From Candidatus Polarisedimenticolaceae bacterium (GTDB lineage: Bacteria > Acidobacteriota > Polarisedimenticolia > Polarisedimenticolales > DASRJG01): a DNA stretch of 38,281 nucleotides. The notes below the pieces were generated by a model. The model was not told the DNA's origin. It saw only the letters and a program-made list of their open reading frames with translations, and did not search any database. A program made the translations under genes and the position numbers. Below, piece by piece: positions 8,408 to 16,398 of the stretch. The DNA is taken from the NCBI GenBank assembly GCA_036376135.1, contig DASVAW010000081.1, positions 1 to 38,281 of the forward strand. Reading direction: 5' to 3'. Numbering within the stretch: position 1 is the stretch's first letter; each line of letters opens with the position of its first letter.

Positions 8408-9855
8408 TCCGGGTCCGCGCGCTCGCGCACGTGCTGGGTCCCCTGCTCGTGGCCCTCGCGGCGTTGTTCCTGGTCCCGCTCGGCTGGGCCGTCTGGAGGC
8501 GCGATCCCGGCATCGACGAGCTCGGCGTCTCGACGGCGATCACCCTGGCGGCCGGCGCGGCCCTCTGGACCTGGGGAAAACGCCCCGACCGCGCGCTCGG
8601 CGGCCGCGAGGCGACGCTCCTCGTGGCGGTGGCGTGGCTCGCCGTCGTCCTGTTCGGGGCGCTTCCGTTCGCCTTCGACCCCGCCTTCCCGACCTTCGCC
8701 GACGCCTTCTTCGAGTCCGCCTCCGGGTTCACGACGACCGGCGCGACCGTGCTGGAGAAAGTCGAGGTCCTCGACGCCCCGATCCAGTTCTGGCGCTGCT
8801 TCACCCACTGGATCGGCGGGATGGGGATCGTGCTCCTCGGCATCGCGATCCTCCCGCTCGTCGGCCACGGCGGCATGAACCTCTACCGCGCCGAATTCTC
8901 GGGGGCGCGCTCCGAGAAGATCCGGCCGCGCATCGCGGAGACGGCGCGGTCGCTCTGGAAGGTCTACCTCGCCCTGACGATCGCGCAGTACGTGGCCATG
9001 CGCCTGGCGGGAGTGTCGCCGTTCGAGTCGCTCTGCCACACCTTCGGGACGCTGGGGACCGGCGGCTTCTCGACGCGGACCGCGAGCGTCGGCGGGTTCG
9101 AGAGCCCGGCCGTGGAGTGGATCGTCATCACCTTCATGTTCCTGTCCGGGATGTCGTTCGTGCAGCACTACCGCTGGCTCGTCGAGCGGCGGGTGGGAAG
9201 CGTCTGGCGCGACGTCGAGTTCCGCGGGTACGTCGCCGTCGCCCTGGCGGCGACGGCGCTGATCGTGCCGTTCCTCATGCGGTACTCCGGCTACGACCTC
9301 GAGCGGGCGATCCGCGGCGCCGCGTTCCAGGTCGTCTCGATCCAGACGACGACCGGGTTCATGTCCGAGGACTTCGAGTTGTGGCACCCGCTTCCGCAGG
9401 TCCTCCTCCTCAGCCTCATGTTCATCGGAGGCTGCACCGGCTCGACCGCGGGCGGGCTGAAGGTGGCGCGCGTGATGCTGCTGGGCGGGGTCGTCTACCG
9501 CGAGTTCCGGCGGATGGTGGAGCGTCGGGGCGTCTTCGCCGTGCGCCAGGGGGGGAAGGTCGTCCCCGAGGAGACGATCCAGGGGCTGCTCAGCCTCGTC
9601 TACCTCGCCTTCCTCGTGAACTTCGTCTCGGTTCTCGCGCTCGCGGCGGCCGGCGTGGACGTGTTGACCGCGATCTCCGCGGTCGCCGCGTGCATGTTCA
9701 ACGTCGGCCCCGGCCTCGGCACGGTCGGCCCCGCGGAGTACTACGGCCACCTCCCGCAGTTCGTGAAATGGGTGTTGTCCGGGTGCATGATCGCGGGGCG
9801 TCTCGAGTTCTACACGACGATCGTGATCCTGACCCCCGCGTTCTGGAGGCGTTGA
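8404..9855 (+). CDS. trkH: Trk/Ktr potassium transporter membrane subunit TrkH
   Basis: This is the 483-residue K+-conducting subunit. It has the four membrane-pore-membrane repeats typical of the family, with selectivity-loop sequences visible in order: FTTTGATV, GTGGFS, IQTTTGFM and FNVGPGLG. The GTG start overlaps the trkA stop. Further family markers are the HWIGGMGIVLLG segment after the first pore and FIGGCTGSTAGGLKVAR after the third. It acts in the inner membrane with TrkA on the cytoplasmic face. A gene for a cNMP-binding kinase begins two bases after the stop, which suggests that K+ uptake is linked to kinase signalling. Confidence 0.95.
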   Translation: MIRVRALAHVLGPLLVALAALFLVPLGWAVWRRDPGIDELGVSTAITLAAGAALWTWGKRPDRALGGREATLLVAVAWLAVVLFGALPFAFDPAFPTFADAFFESASGFTTTGATVLEKVEVLDAPIQFWRCFTHWIGGMGIVLLGIAILPLVGHGGMNLYRAEFSGARSEKIRPRIAETARSLWKVYLALTIAQYVAMRLAGVSPFESLCHTFGTLGTGGFSTRTASVGGFESPAVEWIVITFMFLSGMSFVQHYRWLVERRVGSVWRDVEFRGYVAVALAATALIVPFLMRYSGYDLERAIRGAAFQVVSIQTTTGFMSEDFELWHPLPQVLLLSLMFIGGCTGSTAGGLKVARVMLLGGVVYREFRRMVERRGVFAVRQGGKVVPEETIQGLLSLVYLAFLVNFVSVLALAAAGVDVLTAISAVAACMFNVGPGLGTVGPAEYYGHLPQFVKWVLSGCMIAGRLEFYTTIVILTPAFWRR

Positions 9856-9856
9856 G

Positions 9857-11086
9857 ATGCGGACGGCCCTCGACGCCAGCGCGCCCTTCCGGGCGCTCCC
9901 CCCGGCTCTCCTCGACCTCGTCGTCGCGAAGGCGACGCTTCGGGACTTCGCGGCGGGGGAGACGATCATCGCGCAGGGCGCCGCGGCGGGTGCGCTCTAC
10001 GTCCTCTCGGCGGGGGAGGCGCGGGTCGTCCTCCACGATCACGGCGTGGCGCGCTCGCTCGCGACGGTCGGCCGCGGCGCCGTGCTCGGCGAGATGGCGC
10101 TCCTCACCGCGGGTCCCAGCACCGCGGAGGTCGTCGCCGCGACCGACGTTCGGGCGCTCGAGCTGCTTCCCGCCGACTTCTTCGCCCTCGTCGCGGATCA
10201 CCCCGACCTCGCCGTCGTCCTCACCCATCTCGTCGCGGAGCGGCTGGGGAGCGCGCGCGGCGACGGCCTCGGCGGGAAGGTCCTCGAGGGGTACCGCATC
10301 GGCCGGCCGGTGGGTCGCGGCGCGATGTCGGTCGTCTACGAGGCCGAAGAGGTCGCGAGCGGCCGTCGCGTCGCGTTGAAGATGATGAGCCACCGCCTCG
10401 TCCATCGCGCCGACGCGATCGCGCGGTTCGAGCGGGAAGCCCGCGTCCTCCGATCGCTCGATCACCCGGGCATCGCACGTCTGATCGGCGACTTCCCGGC
10501 GTTCGGCACGCGGTTCCTGGTGCTCGAGTTCGTCGAGGGGGAGTCGCTCGACCGCCGCCTCGAGCGCGACGGCGCGCTTCGCACCGCCGACGCCCTGAAG
10601 TTGCTCGCCCGGATCGCCGACGCCCTCGCCCACGTCCACGCGCGAGGGGTCGTCCACCGCGACCTGAAGCCCGGGAACGTGATGCTCCCCAACGCGGGGG
10701 GCGTGAAGCTCCTCGACTTCGGCCTCGCCGACACCGGCGTCGAGCACGTGATCGCGGGGAGCGTCCTCTACATGCCCCCCGAGCAGATGGAGGGGAAGGA
10801 CTCCGGTCCGGCGGCCGACGTCTACGCCTTCGCCTGCATGGCGATCGAGATGCTCTCGGGGCGCCTGCCGTTCGAGGGGCGCACCCCCGAGCGGCTCCAC
10901 GAGGAGAAGCTCCGCTACGTCGTCCCGCAGGCGGAACAGATCGCGCCGCGACTGCCGGCGAAGGTGCACGCGTTCCTGGCCGCGGCGATGCTCCCGGAAG
11001 CGGAGCGGCGGCCGGCGATGAAGGCGACCGTGTTCGTGCGGTCGCCGCTTCGGTTCTTCGGGCGGTGGAACCGCGCCACGCACTGA
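9857..11086 (+). CDS. cyclic-nucleotide-binding domain fused to Ser/Thr protein kinase
   Basis: This 409-residue protein joins two signalling modules. Residues of about 5-130 are a Crp-like cyclic nucleotide-binding fold (LRDFAAGETIIAQGAAAGALYVLSAGEARV..., then GRGAVLGEMALLTAGPSTAEVVAATD). The GEMALL...A segment matches the phosphate-binding cassette, although the usual Arg is replaced by Ser/Thr-type residues, so true cNMP binding is uncertain. From about residue 145 comes a Hanks-type kinase: glycine loop GRGAMSVVYEAE, Lys175, HRDLKPGN (Asp269), DFG and MPPEQ. No transmembrane helix is evident, so it is cytoplasmic. It is the third gene of the trk operon, two bases after trkH. The context suggests phosphorylation of the transporter or a sensor of its activity; that is inference. 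Confidence 0.88.
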   Translation: MRTALDASAPFRALPPALLDLVVAKATLRDFAAGETIIAQGAAAGALYVLSAGEARVVLHDHGVARSLATVGRGAVLGEMALLTAGPSTAEVVAATDVRALELLPADFFALVADHPDLAVVLTHLVAERLGSARGDGLGGKVLEGYRIGRPVGRGAMSVVYEAEEVASGRRVALKMMSHRLVHRADAIARFEREARVLRSLDHPGIARLIGDFPAFGTRFLVLEFVEGESLDRRLERDGALRTADALKLLARIADALAHVHARGVVHRDLKPGNVMLPNAGGVKLLDFGLADTGVEHVIAGSVLYMPPEQMEGKDSGPAADVYAFACMAIEMLSGRLPFEGRTPERLHEEKLRYVVPQAEQIAPRLPAKVHAFLAAAMLPEAERRPAMKATVFVRSPLRFFGRWNRATH

Positions 11087-11161
11087 GGCGCGGGTCGGGG
11101 GAGCGCGGGGCGCGCGGAATCGCGCGGCGATCGGCCGAAGGTGGATCGAGAGGGATTCGTC

Positions 11162-11770
11162 CTACCGGAAGGCGGCGAGTACGCCCAGGGTCAGGTACGT
11201 GGCGGCGCCGAACCGGTGCACCCAGCGATCCGTGCCCGGCCGATCCCGCCACCAGGCGCCGAGCGTTCCCGCCGTCATCGCCCACAACGCGTCGGTCAGG
11301 AGGCCCAGCCCGACGAAGATCAGTCCGAGGACGAGCAGCTGGCGTTGGGCCTCCCCCTTCGCCGGATCGACGAACTGGGGAAGGAAGGCGAGCAGGAAGA
11401 GCGCGGACTTGGGGTTGAGCAGATTCACGATCACGCCATCGCGGAATACCTGCAATAAGGATCGTTCGGAGTGGGCAGCGTCTCGCGCGTCGCTGCCGTT
11501 CGCGGTACGCAGGGCGCGAACGCCGAGAACCACGAGGTAGGCGGCTCCCGCGATCTGCACCCCCCGCAGCGCCCCCGGTCGGGCCAGCAGGAGCGCCGAC
11601 ACCCCCAGCCACGCGAGCATCACGTGGGTCACTCCCCCGATCGACAACCCCAACCCCGAGACAAACCCGGCGAGCCGCCCTTGTCGAATCGCGGTCGCCA
11701 CGATGTAGAGGACCGCCGGGCCGGGGGTCACGAGGATGGCGAGGGCGGCGAGGAGGAACAGCGCGGACAC
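11162..11770 (-). CDS. LysE/RhtB-family amino-acid exporter
   Basis: This 202-residue inner-membrane protein has about six helices and belongs to the LysE/RhtB translocator family, which exports amino acids or similar small metabolites. Diagnostic segments are ILVTPGPAVLYIVATAIRQGR near the N-terminus, GLSIGGVTHV, and LNPKSALFLLAFLPQFVDP. I place the start at GTG 11770 instead of an upstream ATG at 11845. Homologues begin just before the first hydrophobic helix, and a TACCAT hexamer lies six bases upstream of that GTG. The extra 25 residues of the longer form would be hydrophilic and would overlap the divergent promoter region. The substrate is not identifiable. The gene converges on the trk operon kinase, with 75 bases between the ends. 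Confidence 0.88.
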   Translation of the reverse strand: MSALFLLAALAILVTPGPAVLYIVATAIRQGRLAGFVSGLGLSIGGVTHVMLAWLGVSALLLARPGALRGVQIAGAAYLVVLGVRALRTANGSDARDAAHSERSLLQVFRDGVIVNLLNPKSALFLLAFLPQFVDPAKGEAQRQLLVLGLIFVGLGLLTDALWAMTAGTLGAWWRDRPGTDRWVHRFGAATYLTLGVLAAFR

Positions 11771-11776
11771 CGCGGC

Positions 11777-11782
11777 ATGGTA
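11777..11782 (-). promoter_or_regulatory. putative -10 box of a leaderless promoter (LysE exporter)
   Basis: On the minus strand TACCAT ends six bases before the GTG at 11770. It supports the shorter start of the exporter. Confidence 0.5.
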
Positions 11783-11840
11783 CGGCGAATACCTCCGCGG
11801 AGTCAGGAACTCCCTTACACCGCGCCCCGGCGCGGCCGCG

Positions 11841-11846
11841 TACAAC
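11841..11846 (+). promoter_or_regulatory. possible -10 box of the receiver-protein gene
   Basis: TACAAC lies ten bases before the ATG at 11857, with no Shine-Dalgarno sequence between them. The mRNA leader would be only a few bases long. It diverges from the LysE promoter across an intergenic region of 86 bases. Confidence 0.35.
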
Positions 11847-11856
11847 AGCGGCCGAC

Positions 11857-12306
11857 ATGAGCGAGCGCAGCCGCCCCCTGAGAATCCTGCTGGTCGACGA
11901 CAACGAGATCTTCCTCACGGCGGCCGGGGGCTGGTTGTCCCGGCAACCGGGGCTCGACCTCGTGGCGACGGCCGGCGACGGCGAGGAGGCGCTGGCCGTC
12001 CTCCCCACGGCGAAGCCCGACCTCGTCGTCATGGACACCTTCATGCCCGGGATCGGCGGACTCGAGGCGACACGCCTCATCAAGTCCGCTCCCGGGGCCC
12101 CGTACGTCGTGATGGTCAGCGTGCACGAGGGGCCGGCGATCGAACGGGAAGCGTGGGCCGCCGGGGCCGACGGCTTCGTCACGAAGGCGGAGCTTTACGC
12201 GCACCTTCCGGCGCTGATTCAGGAGCTCTTCGCGACGAAGCCGCCGAGCCGCGGCGTGTCGCGATCGAAGTCTTCGGCAATTCAAGGCGAACAAGGAGGA
12301 CAGTGA
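11857..12306 (+). CDS. stand-alone response-regulator receiver protein
   Basis: This 149-residue CheY-like receiver has no output domain. The acidic pocket LLVDDNE, the phosphorylation site VVMDTFMPG (Asp60), the Ser of VMVSVHEG (the usual Thr/Ser position) and Lys of FVTKAE are all present, so it should be phosphorylated by a histidine kinase. After about residue 130 the tail is a short polar, low-complexity stretch with no HTH. Such proteins act by protein contact or as phosphate sinks. Its partner kinase is not adjacent; the nearest is the propeller kinase at 16399. Its stop is one base before the next gene, and the ribosome-binding site of that gene is inside its last codons. Confidence 0.85.
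   Translation: MSERSRPLRILLVDDNEIFLTAAGGWLSRQPGLDLVATAGDGEEALAVLPTAKPDLVVMDTFMPGIGGLEATRLIKSAPGAPYVVMVSVHEGPAIEREAWAAGADGFVTKAELYAHLPALIQELFATKPPSRGVSRSKSSAIQGEQGGQ
12293..12299 (+). promoter_or_regulatory. strong Shine-Dalgarno sequence for the HAF-like protein
   Basis: AAGGAGG lies eight bases before the ATG at 12308, inside the 3' end of the receiver gene. It contrasts with the many genes here that lack any Shine-Dalgarno sequence and suggests that this gene is translated from an internal position on a longer mRNA. Confidence 0.6.
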
Positions 12307-12307
12307 G

Positions 12308-13375
12308 ATGCGTTTCGAGAATTCGATGAAGACGGTGGTCGCGGCGATCGCGATCGTGACGGCGGCGACGGTGGCCCTGGCGGCCCCTCCCGGGAAGCCC
12401 CGGTTCGTCCCGATGGGCGAGACCTACCTCGTCCCGATGGACATGAACGGCGACGGCTCGGTGATCGTCGGTCGCGGGTACTTCGGCCTCCCGACCTTCC
12501 GCTACACGATCGCGGGGGGCGTCGAGAACCTCGGCGGCGGGTGCGGCGCCGGGACGGCGTCGGTCTCCGAGGACGGCAACACCGTCCTCAGCTGCATCAC
12601 GCGCCCCGACGGCGTCGAGGCGGCGGCGGCGTGGACCGGCAGCGACTGGCAGGACCTCGGCTCGGTGGCGGGCGCGGTCAACTGCGACGCCAGCCTGAGC
12701 AGCGGCTGGGATCTCTCCGGTGACGGGCGGACCGCGGTCGGTCTCGTCTGGCTCGCACAGATCTGCCGGGCCCACGCGGGTTCGTGGGACCTCGAAAACG
12801 GCGGTCCGGCGACGGACCTGGGCTCGCTCGTCGAGGGGCGCGCCACACGGGCGAACGCCGTGAACTTCGACGGCACCATCATCGCCGGCTGGCAGGACGA
12901 TGAGGTCGGTCAGCGCGCGGGGGCGATGTGGGTGAACGGGGTCGAGTCGCCCGTTCTCACCGAGGCCGGCGAGAGCGTCGGCGAAGTCCAGTTCGTGAAC
13001 GGAGACGGCTCCGTGATGGTCGGCAACAACTACCCGTACGGCACCCCGAACTCGTGGGTCTGGACCGCGAAGCGCGGCTTCACCACGATCGACGCGCCGA
13101 GCACCCTCTTCCAGCTCTTCGCGATCGACGCCGCCGACGACGGCTCCGTCGTCGTGGGCCTCGGCCGCGATCGTCAGGGGAACCCCAAGGGGTTCATCTG
13201 GACGCTGAACGGCTCGAAGTTCACGTGGATGGACGACTACCTCGCCAAGAAGGGCCTCGCCCCCGGCTGGAAGATCGGCTCCGTGAGCGCGATCTCCGGG
13301 GACGGCAGGACCCTCGCCGGGTACGGGATCAACCCGAACGGCGACGTCGAAGGGTTCGTCCTCGAGAACTTCTGA
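12308..13375 (+). CDS. secreted HAF-like repeat protein
   Basis: This is a 355-residue exported protein with a clear Sec signal peptide (MKTVVAAIAIVTAATVALAA) followed by a single repeat-built beta domain. At least seven copies of a DGxxxVG/AG turn mark the blades: DGSVIVG, DGNTVLS, DGRTAVG, DGTIIAG, DGSVMVG, DGSVVVG and DGRTLAG. This pattern is that of HAF-repeat extracellular proteins. The first methionine gives a short MRFENS extension; Met7 would give a more usual signal-peptide start, but the Shine-Dalgarno spacing fits Met1. The function is unknown, probably surface or secreted. A strong intrinsic terminator follows 28 bases after the stop, so it appears to end its transcription unit. 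Confidence 0.8.
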   Translation: MRFENSMKTVVAAIAIVTAATVALAAPPGKPRFVPMGETYLVPMDMNGDGSVIVGRGYFGLPTFRYTIAGGVENLGGGCGAGTASVSEDGNTVLSCITRPDGVEAAAAWTGSDWQDLGSVAGAVNCDASLSSGWDLSGDGRTAVGLVWLAQICRAHAGSWDLENGGPATDLGSLVEGRATRANAVNFDGTIIAGWQDDEVGQRAGAMWVNGVESPVLTEAGESVGEVQFVNGDGSVMVGNNYPYGTPNSWVWTAKRGFTTIDAPSTLFQLFAIDAADDGSVVVGLGRDRQGNPKGFIWTLNGSKFTWMDDYLAKKGLAPGWKIGSVSAISGDGRTLAGYGINPNGDVEGFVLENF

Positions 13376-13378
13376 TCC

Positions 13379-16363
13379 GTGGCTGCTTCGGGGAGGTCAT
13401 GGAAGAGGGGAGCCTCCGGGCTCCCCTCTTTCTTTCTGACGGCGGTCCTGCTGGCGTCCCCCGCGCTCGGCGCGCCGTACCGCGTCCGCGAGATCGCGGC
13501 TCCCGCGACGGTCGGCTCGTCGAACCCGTCGGGGTTCGTCCCCCTCGCCGGTTCCGTGCTCTTCTCCGCCTGCGACCCGTTCCACGGCTGCGAGCTGTGG
13601 AGAAGCGACGGCACCGCGGCGGGCACGACCCTCGTGAAGGACATCCAGCCCGGTCCCGGCGGCTCGGGCCCGCAGGGGCTCACCCGCGTCGGGGCGTCGG
13701 TCTTCTTCGGCGCCGACGACGGCGCCTCCGGCGCGGAGCTGTGGCGAACCGACGGCACGTCGTCCGGCACCGTCCGGGTCCGGGACATCGCCCCCGGCAG
13801 CGGCGCTTCTTCCCCCCAGCAGCTCGTCGATCTCGGCGGAACCCTCCTGTTCACGTCGACGACGCCGTCCGAGGGGCGCGAGCTGTGGAGGTCCGACGGC
13901 ACCGAAGCGGGGACGGTTCTCGTGAAGGACATCCGCCCCGGTGCTTCGTCCTCCTCGCCGTCGGAGGTCCGGGTCTACCTCGGCGCGTTGTTCTTCGGGG
14001 CCGACAACGGCACGCAGGGTCGCGAGCTGTGGAAGTCCGACGGGACCGCGGCGGGGACGGTCCTCGTCAAGGACATCGATGCGGGGACCGGGTCGTCGCG
14101 GCCGTCATGGCCGATCGTCGTCGGGACGACGATGTACTTCGCCGCCGCCACCGCCGCCGACGGCGAGGAGCTCTGGAAGACCGACGGCACGACCTCCGGC
14201 ACCGTTCTCGTGAAGGACATCCAGGCGCGGGAGTTCTCCTCCTCCCCCACGTCGCTCGCCGCCTTCGGCGGAACCGTCTACTTCGCCGCCGACGACGGGC
14301 AGGACGGCGCGGAGCTCTGGCGCAGCGACGGGACCGCCGCGGGGACCGTCCTCGTGAAGGACGTCCGGTCCGGTGCGACGGGGTCGTTTCCCGCGAGCCT
14401 CGTCGTCTCGGGCGGGCGGCTGTTCTTCACCGCCGACGACGGCACGCACGGCGTCGAGCTCTGGCGCAGCGACGGCACCGCCGCCGGAACGACGCTCGTG
14501 CGCGACATCGTCGCGGGGGCGGGGGATGGAATCCCGTCGCTGCTGACGGACCTTTCCGGCACCCTCGTCTTCCGCGCCGACGACGGAATCTCGGGGAGCG
14601 AGCCGTGGGCGAGCGACGGGACGCCCACCGGGACGGGGCGGATCGTCGATCTCGCGCCGGGAGCGGCGGGCTCGTCGCCGACGGCGCTCGTCGCGATCGC
14701 GGGAACGCTCTGGTTCGGCGCGGACGACGGCACCTCGGGACGCGAGCCATGGCGGACCGACGGGAGCGCAGGGGGGACCGCGAAGCTCGACGACCTGCAC
14801 GGCGGAGCGCGGGACGCGGGGATCCGCGTGCCGGTCGACCACGCGGGTTCCCTCGTCTTCGCGGCGGACGACGGCGTCTCGGGCTCGGAGTTGTGGAGCT
14901 CCGACGGGAGCGGCGCGGGGACGGCGCTCGCGGCGGACGTGCGGGTCGGCTCCGACGCCTCGACCCCCGATCGCACGCGCGCGACGGCGGGCCGGACGTT
15001 CTTCACCGCCGACGACGGTGTCTCGGGTCGCGAGTTGTGGAGCTTCGCCGGTTCGGCGTCGCGCGCGAAGGACATCCGCCCCGGCGCGCCCGGTTCCGAC
15101 CCGCAGAACTCGAGGGCGTTCTCCGGCGCGTTGTGGTTCAGCGCCGACGACGGAACTTCCGGCCGGGAGCTGTGGAGGAGCGACGGCACGGAGACGGGGA
15201 CCACGCGGGTGAAGGACATCGCACCGGGAGCGACCGGCTCGGTCCCGTTCGCACTCGCGGAGCTTTCAGGCCGTCTGTATTTCAGTGCGACGGACGGCGC
15301 CCTCGGCACGGAGCTCTGGACGAGCGACGGCACGGAGGCGGGGACGTCGCTCGTGAAGGACGTCAATCCGGGATCCGGCTCCTCGGGTTCCGACGCCCTC
15401 ACCGCGGTCGGCGGGACGCTCTTCTTCACCGCCTACACGTCGGCGGCGGGGCGCGAGTTGTGGAAGAGCGACGGCTCCACCGCGGGAACCGCGCTCGTGA
15501 AGGACATCCGCGGCGGAAGCGTGGACTCGACGCCGGGGCAGCTCACCGCGCTCGGAAGCACGCTTCTCCTCGCCGCGAACGACGGGGCGACCGGTCTCGA
15601 GCTCTGGCGCAGCGACGGAACCGACGCCGGGACGACGCTCGTCGCGGACCTGCGTCCCGGAAGCGCGTCGTCGGCGCCGAGATCGTTCGCGGCGGCGGCG
15701 GGAGGGATCGTCCTCTTCGCGGCGGACGACGGCGCGCGCGGCGCGGAGCTGTGGCGTACCGACGGCACCCCCGCGGGGACGGCGCTCGTCGCCGATCTCC
15801 TCCCGGGCACGGGGGGCTCCTCGCCGGCCTCGCTCGTCGCGGTCGACGGCGTCGTGTACTTCGCCGCGACCGACGCGACCCACGGCCGGGAGCTGTGGCG
15901 CAGCGACGGTTCGGCCGCGGGGACCCGGCTCGTCGAGGACCTCTCCACGGGCTCGGCCTCGTCGAGCCCGACGGAGCTCGCCGTCTCGGGAGGCCGCCTC
16001 TATTTCTCGGCGAACGGGAACGGCGCGAAGGGGGAGATCTTCGACCGGCAGCTCTGGGCGCTCGACCTCGACTGTCTCCCGGGGGAGGTCGACGGCCTGA
16101 CGCTCGCCCGCAACGGGGCCTCGGCGGAGCTCGCCTGGAACGCCGTCGGCGGGGCCACGGGCTACGACGCCGTCCGGGCCACGTCGCCCTCGGGCTTCGC
16201 CTCGGGAGCGGTCTGCCTTCCCGCCGCCGGAACGACGGCGAGCGACCCGGCGGTGCCGTCGGGGACGTTCTACTACCTCGTCCGCGCGAGGAATGCCTGC
16301 GGCGCCGGGACCGCCGGGCTCACGAGCTCCGGGGGCCCGCGCAGCGTGGTCGACTGCCCCTGA
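13379..16363 (+). CDS. secreted ELWxxDGT-repeat protein with C-terminal FnIII-like domain
   Basis: This 994-residue exported protein consists almost entirely of about 48-residue repeats of the known ELWxxDGT type. I count 17 ELW or EPW copies, of general form ELWRSDGTxAGTxLVKDIxPG...LxFxADDGxxGxELW, from about base 13591 to 15920. Copy 11 (ELWSFAGSAS) has lost the DGT-AGT part. Copies 8 and 9 read EPW. The repeats probably build one or more propellers. The last 100 residues or so (LTLARNGASAELAWNAVGGA...YYLVRARNACG) resemble a fibronectin III-like domain, a common surface-protein ending. The GTG start gives a signal peptide with a long n-region and core FFLTAVLLASPALGA. That region contains a terminator hairpin, so the true start or expression mode is uncertain. 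The function is unknown. Confidence 0.82.
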   Translation: MAASGRSWKRGASGLPSFFLTAVLLASPALGAPYRVREIAAPATVGSSNPSGFVPLAGSVLFSACDPFHGCELWRSDGTAAGTTLVKDIQPGPGGSGPQGLTRVGASVFFGADDGASGAELWRTDGTSSGTVRVRDIAPGSGASSPQQLVDLGGTLLFTSTTPSEGRELWRSDGTEAGTVLVKDIRPGASSSSPSEVRVYLGALFFGADNGTQGRELWKSDGTAAGTVLVKDIDAGTGSSRPSWPIVVGTTMYFAAATAADGEELWKTDGTTSGTVLVKDIQAREFSSSPTSLAAFGGTVYFAADDGQDGAELWRSDGTAAGTVLVKDVRSGATGSFPASLVVSGGRLFFTADDGTHGVELWRSDGTAAGTTLVRDIVAGAGDGIPSLLTDLSGTLVFRADDGISGSEPWASDGTPTGTGRIVDLAPGAAGSSPTALVAIAGTLWFGADDGTSGREPWRTDGSAGGTAKLDDLHGGARDAGIRVPVDHAGSLVFAADDGVSGSELWSSDGSGAGTALAADVRVGSDASTPDRTRATAGRTFFTADDGVSGRELWSFAGSASRAKDIRPGAPGSDPQNSRAFSGALWFSADDGTSGRELWRSDGTETGTTRVKDIAPGATGSVPFALAELSGRLYFSATDGALGTELWTSDGTEAGTSLVKDVNPGSGSSGSDALTAVGGTLFFTAYTSAAGRELWKSDGSTAGTALVKDIRGGSVDSTPGQLTALGSTLLLAANDGATGLELWRSDGTDAGTTLVADLRPGSASSAPRSFAAAAGGIVLFAADDGARGAELWRTDGTPAGTALVADLLPGTGGSSPASLVAVDGVVYFAATDATHGRELWRSDGSAAGTRLVEDLSTGSASSSPTELAVSGGRLYFSANGNGAKGEIFDRQLWALDLDCLPGEVDGLTLARNGASAELAWNAVGGATGYDAVRATSPSGFASGAVCLPAAGTTASDPAVPSGTFYYLVRARNACGAGTAGLTSSGGPRSVVDCP
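13403..13437 (+). terminator. intrinsic terminator of the HAF-like gene, inside the next ORF
   Basis: An 11-bp perfect stem (AAGAGGGGAGC at 13403-13413 and its complement at 13420-13430) encloses the loop CTCCGG and is followed by TCTTTCT. It lies 28 bases after the HAF-like stop codon and within codons 9-20 of the ELWxxDGT ORF. It may stop or attenuate read-through into that gene. Confidence 0.75.
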
Positions 16364-16378
16364 GCGACCGCGCGCTGG

Positions 16379-16384
16379 TACGAT
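16379..16384 (+). promoter_or_regulatory. possible -10 box of the sensor-kinase operon
   Basis: TACGAT ends 14 bases before the ATG at 16399, in the 35-base gap after the ELWxxDGT gene. The predicted leader would be about seven bases, too short for a normal Shine-Dalgarno sequence, and none is seen. Confidence 0.4.
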
Positions 16385-16398
16385 CCGTCGCGCCCGTC

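Noticed and set aside
11087-11161. GC-rich inverted repeat between the trk-operon kinase and the LysE gene as a terminator
   Set aside because: The GCGCG/CGCGC match is short and expected in such GC-rich DNA, and no T tract follows on either strand.
13591-15920. Regular direct repeats that might be taken for a CRISPR or satellite array
   Set aside because: The period is about 144 bases, in phase with codons, and encodes the ELWxxDGT protein repeats.
13237-15948. Several long open frames on the minus strand opposite the ELWxxDGT gene
   Set aside because: They are produced by the regular codon pattern of the repeats in GC-rich DNA; they show Ser/Pro/Arg-rich low-complexity translations and no recognisable domain.
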